In this document: positions 56,453 through 64,000 of the stretch, one piece after another
How the letters are laid out: the number at the start of each line of letters is the position of its first letter
Numbering within the stretch: position 1 is the first letter of the stretch
Assembly: GCF_002197845.1 (NCBI RefSeq)
Contig: NZ_NIDE01000007.1
Span: 310,001 to 374,000 of the forward strand
Reading direction: 5' to 3'
Length of the DNA stretch: 64,000 nt
Source of the DNA: Fimbriiglobus ruber
Lineage (GTDB): Bacteria; Planctomycetota; Planctomycetia; Gemmatales; Gemmataceae
Program-made: the position numbers and the translations under genes
Notes under the pieces: generated by a model
What the model was told of the DNA's origin: nothing
The model's database searches: none
Seen by the model: the letters and a program-made list of their open reading frames with translations, nothing else

Positions 56453-56533
56453 TCTCTGTCTGGAAACCGATTGCACCCATATTCCAGCTTTCGGCGGGGT
56501 CAGCGGAGGTAAGATTTCTCTCGTCGCGTACCC

Positions 56534-57922
56534 CTACGGCTTGGCGGCGTCCGCGGGCTTCTTCTCGGGGTACTTGGCGGCGACCGCGGCAGCGGCCCCG
56601 GCTCCGCCCGCGCAGGCGGCATGGAGTCCGGCTTCCCAGGCCCGCCACTTGACGAACGCGGCCGCCCGCTTGTCCTCGGCGCTCGTCTTGCTGTCGGTCG
56701 TGAAACGGTAGTTCGTGTAACTATACTTCAGAGCCTCGTTGTTCGCGTTGTTCGCGTTGAGGACGTCGAAGCCGTAGTCCTTGGGGCTCTGGTTCGTGAG
56801 GAGTAGGACCATCGCCAGCGCCGCGTCTTTCACCTGAATGTCGGGCTGGTTTACGTTAACCCCGGCCCGGGGGAGGCCGGTGTCGTCGTTGAACAGGTGG
56901 GTGATGGCTCCCAGGTGTTCGCGGCTGTTGCTCCGGGCGAGCACGCTCGCCGCGTAGGTCTTGGTCCAGGGGTTCGCATTCGGTACGGACAACAAGCGGG
57001 CCGCGAGCTTGGAGACGACCGCCGGGCCGAGGTTCGAATTCTGGGCGACGTTCATCGCCTGCATGACTCCACTGACCCCTTCCCGCGTGTCGAGCCAGTG
57101 GAGGGCCACGCGGCGGAACGCCGGCCCGTGGGGCCCGTTGCCGGCCAGGGCGTCGCGACCGGCGGGCTGGTAGAAGAAGTTCGCGATCGGGTACTGCCCG
57201 CCGTTGTTGACGACGAGAGTCCGGTCCGGCACCAGACTCTCGCCGATCATGACGAGCGCCACGTCGGCCACGTCCGGCACGAACTGCTGGACCCGGCCGT
57301 TGGCGTTCCACTGGGGCGCCAGCCGGGTCTGGAAGTCCTGCCGGCGGGCGGCCAGGGCGCGCGCGAGTTCGCGGGCCGGCGGGGAATCCGCCGCGGTCCC
57401 CGCCGGCCCGCCGACGAGCGCGCCGGCCCCCTGGGTCAGGTCGGCCGGGATGCCGCGGACGGCGAGCAACAGGTCGTAGTTGGCTTTCTTCTTGACGATC
57501 TCGGTGAAGAGCAGTTTGGCGGGTTCGTCGTCGCCGGCCGTGGTGCGGAAGCGGTGCCACGCGGGCAGGTCGTGCGTGTACTTGCCGGCGGCGTCGGCCA
57601 GAAACGTGTCGATCTTCGCCTGTAGGTCTTCGGCCTCGGCCCGGGGGACGAGGAGGGACGTCCGGAGTTGCACCTCGGGGTCCGGCTCTTCGAGGCCCGC
57701 GCGCAGGGCGGGCAGCGCCACCCGGCCCATTTTCTGCAGCTCGAGCATCGCCCGGTCGCGCTCCCTGTACGCGTCGCTCCCCAGCCGGCGGACGAGATCC
57801 CGCGCCCGCGCGACCTGGTCCGCCGGGAGGACGAGGGACGCCGGGTCTGGCGACGCCCCCCGCGCGAGAACGGCCGCGGAACCCCAGGCTAAAGCGATCA
57901 AGGCGAATCGATTCGCACCCAT
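56534..57922 (-). CDS. Secreted HEAT-like protein, hypothetical
   Basis: A 462-residue protein with an N-terminal signal (FALIALAWGSAAVLARGAS). A HEAT-like N-region (RARDLVRRLGSDAYRERDRA, VALPALRAGLEEPDPEVQLR) is common in planctomycete periplasmic proteins. The remainder has helical repeat character (GVSGVMQAMNVAQNSNLGPA, TYAASVLARSNSREHLGAIT) and an Ala/Lys/Pro tail. No catalytic motif; it is probably a scaffold or sensor. Confidence 0.7.
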   Translation of the reverse strand: MGANRFALIALAWGSAAVLARGASPDPASLVLPADQVARARDLVRRLGSDAYRERDRAMLELQKMGRVALPALRAGLEEPDPEVQLRTSLLVPRAEAEDLQAKIDTFLADAAGKYTHDLPAWHRFRTTAGDDEPAKLLFTEIVKKKANYDLLLAVRGIPADLTQGAGALVGGPAGTAADSPPARELARALAARRQDFQTRLAPQWNANGRVQQFVPDVADVALVMIGESLVPDRTLVVNNGGQYPIANFFYQPAGRDALAGNGPHGPAFRRVALHWLDTREGVSGVMQAMNVAQNSNLGPAVVSKLAARLLSVPNANPWTKTYAASVLARSNSREHLGAITHLFNDDTGLPRAGVNVNQPDIQVKDAALAMVLLLTNQSPKDYGFDVLNANNANNEALKYSYTNYRFTTDSKTSAEDKRAAAFVKWRAWEAGLHAACAGGAGAAAAVAAKYPEKKPADAAKP

Positions 57923-58201
57923 AGCCTCACCCGTCCAAAAAGTGACTGGCCGGCGGTCCGCATTCCCCCCGTCCTATTTTCGGCCGTAAGCCAGTGCTGG
58001 CACAATGTATTGTAGTGCCGCGGTCAGAATCGGCACCGAATCTCGGCTAAACCGGAGCGGTTTGGGGTGGGCGGGATTCAGCTTTGCACACGGCGGCCGC
58101 CGCCGCAATTCAAAAAATGGATCGACCGAAGAAGACTGGAATGAAAGCGGCCAGCCCGGGTTCCCGGGCCGGCCGTGGGGCTTTCTGGTCGCCGCGCCGC
58201 G
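57923..58201. other. Intergenic, no gene seen
   Basis: A gap of 279 bases between the giant surface gene's stop and the HEAT-like gene's start. Only shadow ORFs; short GC-rich palindromes (CCCGGGTTCCCGGGCC-type near 58150) may serve as a terminator. Confidence 0.4.
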
Positions 58202-60097
58202 TTAGCCGACGTACGTGCCGCCGGTGAAGTCGGGCTCGTACGCGAAGAAGTTGTCCACCGGGTTGAGGGTGGTGGCCGACAGAATCTGGACGCGGGACGC
58301 ACCGCCCGGCCCGGGGGCCACGATCAGGTCGGCCTTCGGGCCGGCCGGCCCCTGCTCGGTCTTGTCCACGACCTGGGCCGCGACGCGGACCCCGCCGGTG
58401 AACCCCGGCTCGTAGGCGAAGAAGTTGGCCAGGGTCGTGGTCGTCAGCCCGCTGAACACTTCGACCCGCGAGCTACCCGTATCTGCCCCGATGATGATGT
58501 CCGGCGTGCCGTCCCCGTTGAAGTCGCCGGTCGCCACGTTCACGCCGCCGGTGTACCCGACCTCGAACGGGTTGTAGTCGGCCAGGACCGTGTTCGGGTC
58601 CATCCCGTCCACCACTTTGACTTCGGCCGGGACGCCCGGGCCGGTCGCCAGGACGATGTCCGCGTGGCCGCTGCCGGTGAAGTCGGCCGCGGCCACCCGG
58701 ACCCCGCCGCGCTGGGACGGGTCGAACGCGAAGAAGTCCTCAAGGAGCGACCCATCCGCCCCGCTGTACACCTGGACGCGGGGGCCGCCGGTGGTGTCGG
58801 CGCTGACGATGATGTCCGCGTGGCCGTCGCCGTTCACGTCCGCGGCGGCCACGAACAGGCCGCCCCGGAAACTCGAATCGAAGGCCATGAAATCCATCAT
58901 CACGGCGCCGGTCTTGCCGTTGAAGACTTCGACCCGTGGCCCGCCGCCCGGGCCGGCTACCGTGATGATGTCCGGCGTGCCGTCCCCGTTCACGTCCGCG
59001 ACCGCCACCCGGACGCCGCCGGTGAACGTCGACTCGAACGCGTTGAACCGGAACACCTCGCCGCCGGTCGCGTAGTCGAACACGCGGACCGTCGGGGCCT
59101 CGCCGGGGCCCGGGGCCGTGACCACGAACGCCGGGGTGGACGGGTCGGCGGTGGAGACGCTGAACGACGGGTCGAGCGGGACGTTGGCCCGCATCGTCGA
59201 CGTATCCCCGGTGGAACTGCCGGTGGCCGCCGACCCGGAGGTCCCGGTCGACATATTGGTACTGTCGAGGAATTGCCGCTTGGTCGGATCGGTCAACGCG
59301 TTGGGGGCGAAGTACCCGAAGTTGAACGGGCCGCCGAGCGCGTTCGGCGCCAGATTGATCCCATTGAACGCGCCGGTCGAGGTGTCGACCGACGTGAGGA
59401 CCGGGTCGCCGTCCTGGAGGCCGGTCAGGGTGAACCCGGCCGGCGGGTTGACGATCGAAACCGTGTACGACCCCGGCGGCAAGGCCGGGAACGTGTACCG
59501 GCCGTTCGCGTCGGTCGTCGCGATCAGTCCGCCGGGGACGTCGGCGGCCGTCAGTGGGCGGGCCAGGATCGTGCCCGCGTAAGCCGTCCCACTGATTTGA
59601 ACCTGAATGTTCGGGAACCCGAGTTCGCCCGTATCGCGGGTGGTGCTCTGGTTACTGTCGAGGTAGACGAACCCGTAGAGCTGGGCCGGCTGGACCTCGC
59701 CGAAGTCGTAGTCCGGGGCGTTGTCGCCCGCGGCCAGGCTGACGGTCAGCGTGCGGTTGGTGAGCGGCTCGGGCGGGTTCGTGTTCCCGACCGTGCCGGG
59801 CGTGTCGAGCACGTGTTCGTAGAACCCGAGCGGCGGGGATTCGACGATCGTGTAGTTGCCCGCGGGCAAGGTCGTGAACTGGTAGAACCCGGTCGAGTCG
59901 GTCGTCGTCGTGAGCGAGACCGCTTGTCCGCCGGTCGTCGCCCCGGTCAGGGTCACGGTCGTGCCGCCGATGCCGGGTTCGCCCGAGTCCTTGGTCCCGT
60001 TCAGGTTGTTGTCGCGGTAGACGTAGCCGGACACGGCAGCCGTCGACGGCGGCGTGATCGGGGGCGACGTGTTCCCGCCGTTCCCCTGGGTGTTGTA

Positions 60098-61365
60098 AAT
60101 GCCCAAGTCGACGTTCAGGTTGGCGAGCCCGCCGGAGTCCGGGTTCGAGCCCGGGGGGCCGAGGGTGACGGGCTGGCTGGTGATCGTGGTGCCGTTCGCG
60201 TCGTTGGTCCCGTGGTCGGCGTTGTTCCCGCTGTCAAGGTAGTTCGTTGACCCCGGCTCGAACGGGCCGGTGAGCGAGATTGTTGACCCGGTGCCGGTGC
60301 TGGACGAGTACCCGGCCGGCGGGGTGATGCGGACGCTATACGTCCCGGGGATGAGGTCGGTGAACAGGTACTTGCCGCCGCCCGCGGTCGTCGTGGCGGC
60401 CACCACGTTCCCGCCAGAATCGAGGAGCTGAACCGGGACGCCGTCCCGGCCGGTTTCACCGTCGTCCAGCGTGCCGTCGTTGTTCGTGTCGACCCACACC
60501 GTGTCCCCGAGCGACAGCGGCTGGAAGACGCCGAAGTCGACGTTCAGATTGGCGGCCCCGCCGGTGTCCGGGTTGGTGCCGGGGGCGGTCAGGGTGACGG
60601 GCTGGCTGGTGATGGTCCCGCCGGTCGCGTCGGCCGTCCCGTGGTCGGTGTTGTTGCCGGCGTCCGTGTAGTCCGTCGACCCCGGCTCGAACGGCCCGGT
60701 GGGCGACCCGTTCGTGCCCGTGCTGGACACGTACCCGACCGGCGGCGTGATCCGCACGCTGTAGGTGCCGGGGGTCAGGTCGGTGAACAGGTACTTGCCG
60801 CCGCCCGCGGTGGTCGTCGTCGCGACGACGTTGCCGCCGGAGTCGAGGAGTTGAACCTGGACCCCATCCAGGCCGGTTTCGCCGTCGTCCAATTTGCCGT
60901 CGTTGTTGGCGTCGACCCACACCGTGTCCCCGAGCGACAGCGGTTGGAAGACGCCGAAGTCGACGTTCTGGTTGGCGGTCCCGTTGTTGTCCGGGTTGGT
61001 CGCGCCGGGGGTCAGGGTGACGGGCTGGCTGGTGATGGTCCCGCCGGCCGCGTCGGCCGTCCCGTGGTCGGTGTTGTTGCCGGCGTCCGTGTAGTCCGTC
61101 GACCCCGGCTCGAACGGCCCGGTGGGCGACCCGTTCGTGCCCGTGCTGGACACGTACCCCGCGGGCGGGGTAATCCGCACGCTGTAGGTGCCGGGGGCGA
61201 GGTTGGTAAACTCGTACTGGCCGCCGCCGGCCGTCGTGGTGGTCGCGAGGACGTTGCCGCCGGAGTCGAGGAGTTGAACCTGGACCCCGTCCAGGCCGGT
61301 CTCGCCGTCGTCCAATTTGCCGTCATTGTTGGCGTCGACCCACACCGTGTCCCCGAGCGACAGCA
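60098..61365 (-). repeat. Three tandem 423-bp SdrD B-like repeats
   Basis: The segment coding for SLGDTVWVDANNDG recurs with starts near 61365, 60942 and 60519, a spacing of 423 bases (141 residues). The first two units are nearly identical, the third is more diverged. Each codes for a calcium-binding-like B domain. Confidence 0.85.
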
Positions 61366-61369
61366 GGGT

Positions 61370-64000
61370 CACGTTGACGGTCGCGGTCGCCTGTTGGTTC
61401 TGGAGTGGTGGCGCCTCGTTGGTCGCCGACACGGTGGCCGTGTTGACGAGCGTCAGGTCGGCCGCGGACGTCGTCCCGGTGATGCGGACGGACAGCGTCG
61501 CCCCGGGCGCCAGGGTCGTCACCGACGAGTTCAGCACCAGCTGACCGCCGCTGATCACAAACGCGGAGGCGTTGGCACTGGCCGGGTCGATCGTCCAGGC
61601 GTTGCCGTTGCCGAGGGCCGGGAGGGGGTCCGAGAACGTCAGCCCGTTCGCGTCCCCCGGCCCGATGTTCGACAGGGTGACCGTGAACCCGGCCGCGGCC
61701 CCGACGACCACGCTCGGGGCGTCCGCGGTTTTGGCGACGGTGACGTCGGGCGAGAGGACGTTTTCGGTGGCCGTGGCCGGGGGGACCGGCGGGACGTTCG
61801 GGACGGTCACGGTGGCCGTGTTCGTCAGCGGGACGGTCAGCGGGTTGGCCGACGGCGTGGTCGGCCCGACGATGTGGACCGACTCGCTCGCCCCGGGAGC
61901 CAGGGACGGGGCGGCGACGACCGAAATGCCCGACAGGATGAAGTCGGCCGACGTCTGGGCGGCCGTCGAGCCGGTCGCCGCGTTGACGGTGACGTCAATA
62001 CCCCGGACGCGGCTCAGGTCGACGCCGGTGAACCCGTTCATGTTCAGGGTGTAAGTCCCCGGCCCACTCGTCACGGCCCCCGTCTGGGTCGCCGTGTTGC
62101 CGTTGGCATCCGTAATGGTGACCGAGAACGGGATGTCGCCCAGGTCGGCGGACTTGAACACGAGCGCCAGGGTGGCCCCGCCGGCGGAGAAATCCTGGTC
62201 GGTGGCGTACGTGTACGCCGCGTCCACGTTGGCCGTCGTCAGCGGGGCCGTCGCCACGGACAGGCTCCCGGCTCCGACCTGCCACTGGGTGGCCCCGGCG
62301 GACGGCGCCCCGGCGTCGATCGCCGTCTGGGTGACGGTGATCGTCCGGGTCACCCCGGGGGCGATCGTCTCCGGCCCCCGCGAGTTCGTCGCCCCGACGG
62401 GCGCCGCGAGGTTGATCAACCCGGTGCTGGTAGCCGGGTCCGTGAAGTCGTCGACGGTCGCGCTCGCCGTGTTCAGGACGAGTTGACCGTTCACGATCGA
62501 GAACGCGCCGGGGACGGTCTGGGACGCGATCGTCCACGGCACTCCGGTCGGCAGCGGGTCCGTCAACGACAGCCCGGTTGCCGTGCTGGTCCCGGCGGCG
62601 TTGGAGATGGTGACGGTGTACCCGGCCTGTCCGCCGGCGTCGACGCTCGGGGCGTCCGCCGTCTTGGTGATCGACACCTGCGGTGGCTGCACGGTGACGA
62701 CGACGGTCGCAGTCGCGTGCTGGTTCTGGAGGGGGGCGCCTCGTTGGTCGCCGACACGGTGACCGTGTTGACCAGCGTCAGGTCGGCCGCGGTCGTCGTC
62801 CCGGTGATGTGGACGGACAGGGTCGCCCCGGTCGCCAGGGTGGTGGGGCTGAGGACCAACTGGCCGCCGCTAATGGAGAACGCGCCGGGCGTGGTCTGGG
62901 ACGCGATCGACCAGACGTTGCCGTTCCCGAGGGTCGGCAGCGGGTCCGAGAAGGTCACCCCGTTCGCGGTCCCCGGGCCGGTGTTCGTGACCGTGACCGT
63001 GAACCCGGCCGTGGCGCCGGCGACGACGCTCGGGGCGTCCGCCGTCTTGGTGACGGTGACGTCCGGCGAGAGGACGTTCTCGGTCGCGGTGGCCGGGGGG
63101 ACCGGCGGGACGTTCGGAACGGTGATGGTGGCCGTGTTGACCAGCGGGACGGTCAGCGGCGACGCCGTCGGCACCGTCGTGGCGACCACGTGGACAACCA
63201 AGCTCGAACCGCTCGCCAATGAAACGGCCCCGTTGTTCAGGAGCTGGAGGCTGCCGCCGCTAATGACGAACGTGGAGGCGTTCGGGCTGGCCGGGTCGAT
63301 GGACCAGTTGAGGGCCGTACCGGCCTCGGTCGGCAGCGGATCCGTCAGCGACAGTCCGGTCGCCGTGCTGGTCCCCGGGGCGTTAGAGATAGTGACGGTG
63401 AACCCGGCTTGGCCGCCGGCGTCGACGCTCGGGGCGTCCGCCGTCTTGACGACCGACACCTCCGGCGGGGTGGCACGGTGACGACAACGGTCGCGGTCGC
63501 GTGCTGGTTCTGGAACGGGGGCGCCTCGTTGGTCGCCGACACGGTGACCGTGTTGACCAGCGTCAGGTCGGCCGCGGTCGTCGTCCCGGTGATGTGGACG
63601 GACAGGGTCGCCCCGGTCGCCAGGGTGGTGGGGCTGAGGACCAACTGGCCGCCGCTGATGGCGAACGCGCCGGGCGTGGTCTGGGACGCGATCGACCAGA
63701 CGTTGCCGTTCCCGAGGGTCGGGAGCGGGTCCGAGAAGGTCACCCCGTTCGCGGTCCCCGGGCCGGTGTTCGTGACCGTGACCGTGAACCCGGCCGTGGT
63801 GCCGGCGACGACGCTCGGGGCGTCCGCCGTCTTGGTGACGGTAACGTCCGGGAGAGGACGTTCTCGGTCGCGGTGGCCGGCGGGACGGTGGGGACGTTGG
63901 TGCCCGTCACGGCCGCCGTGTTAGCCAGCGGGACGGTCAGTGGCGACGCCGTCGGCACCGTCGTGGCGACCACGTGAACGACTAGGCTCGTCCCGGCCGC
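61370..64000 (-). repeat. DUF11 repeats with a 786-bp higher-order unit
   Basis: The stretch around 62741-62960 recurs almost unchanged at 63526-63745. The offset of 785 bases is one short of 786 (262 residues) because of a deletion. A more diverged copy lies at 61400-61800. Recombination between units could change the protein length by whole domains. Confidence 0.8.

Larger units (their letters stand above)
54696..56479 (+). mobile_element. ISKra4-like insertion sequence
   Basis: Perfect 22-bp terminal inverted repeats: TGGGTGCAATCGGTTTCCAG starts 54696-54717 and its complement is 56458-56479. Length 1784 bp with a single, frameshifted transposase. No clear target duplication is seen. Confidence 0.82.
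58202..64000 (-). pseudogene. Giant repeat surface protein (DUF11, SdrD-B, FG-GAP-like), partial, three frameshifts
   Basis: Runs off the right edge. From the C-terminus, FG-GAP/VCBS-like repeats (RVAVADVNGDGTPDIITVAG, about 58200-59100) form a probable beta-propeller. Before them lie a divergent B-type domain (59280-59680), one domain YVYRDNNLNGTKDSGEPGIG, three 423-bp SdrD B-like repeats (SLGDTVWVDANNDGKLDDGE) and several DUF11 repeats (TKTADAPSVDAGGQAGYTVT). One-base losses at 62731-62736, 63467-63470 and 63849-63852 break the frame within the DUF11 part, leaving a 1496-residue open stretch. It would be an exported adhesin-like protein. Confidence 0.78.

Noticed and set aside
58175-60250. 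Long plus-strand ORFs opposite the giant surface gene (also 60641-63481)
   Set aside because: They are Arg/Val/Gly-rich antisense shadows of repetitive high-GC coding DNA. The minus strand shows clear domains.

Overview
The window is GC-rich bacterial DNA that looks like a planctomycete of the Gemmataceae type (Gemmata/Fimbriiglobus-like). This is inferred from the gene families present: a giant SdrD/DUF11/FG-GAP-like surface protein, a PEP-CTERM-like protein, a MoxR/DUF58 cluster, a DUF4058 remnant, WD40 and SGNH proteins, ISAzo13-type transposases and many long intergenic inverted repeats. No rRNA, tRNA or CRISPR array was found.

Left third (1-27 kb): a pile of nested insertion sequences. 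One minus-strand gene, a Thr/Gly-rich surface or polymorphic-toxin-like protein, survives as four pieces (13732-13217, 11471-10770, 9292-9154, 1596-1111). An IS4-superfamily element, an IS4-family element and a head-to-head pair of ISAs1 elements separate the pieces, and an IS3 element abuts the stop codon. Each ISAs1 transposase gene is itself split, at the same Glu-Asn codon pair, by a near-identical 2.5-kb element encoding a large serine recombinase. This apparently site-specific element that parasitises transposase genes is the most notable system in the window. Further right lie a second, frameshifted IS4 copy, a broken ISKra4-like transposase interrupted by another DDE element, an intact secreted thioredoxin-fold protein, and an M24 peptidase gene in three pieces. 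The peptidase is split by an ISH3-like element and an ISAzo13-like element, the latter carrying yet another IS. Target duplications and restored reading frames allow the ancestral genes to be rebuilt.

Middle (27-48.8 kb): mostly intact housekeeping genes. They include phosphoglucose isomerase (pgi) divergent from an archaeal-type phosphoglycerate mutase, a CDP-alcohol phosphatidyltransferase, a PEP-CTERM-like protein, a lipoprotein, APS kinase (cysC), an alpha/beta hydrolase lacking its serine, and a MoxR / Rpn-like nuclease / DUF58 cluster. Next come rho, a WD40 protein with an SGNH hydrolase, acetolactate synthase (ilvB), a degenerate tandem-duplicated Rpn-like locus and a GlmU-like sugar nucleotidyltransferase. 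The Rpn-like gene at 36868-37887 carries an internal start with a strong ribosome binding site, as expected for the intragenic antitoxins known in E. coli Rpn systems.

Right end (49-64 kb): a patatin-like lipoprotein, a hydroxyproline-epimerase-type enzyme, a Clp-N-like protein, an eroded copy of one of the left-arm IS elements, a short UvrC, an ISKra4-like element with a frameshifted transposase, a secreted HEAT-like protein, and a giant repeat-built surface protein running off the edge with three frameshifts. Long perfect inverted repeats (21-54 bp arms) sit between many genes as terminators or MITE-like repeats.
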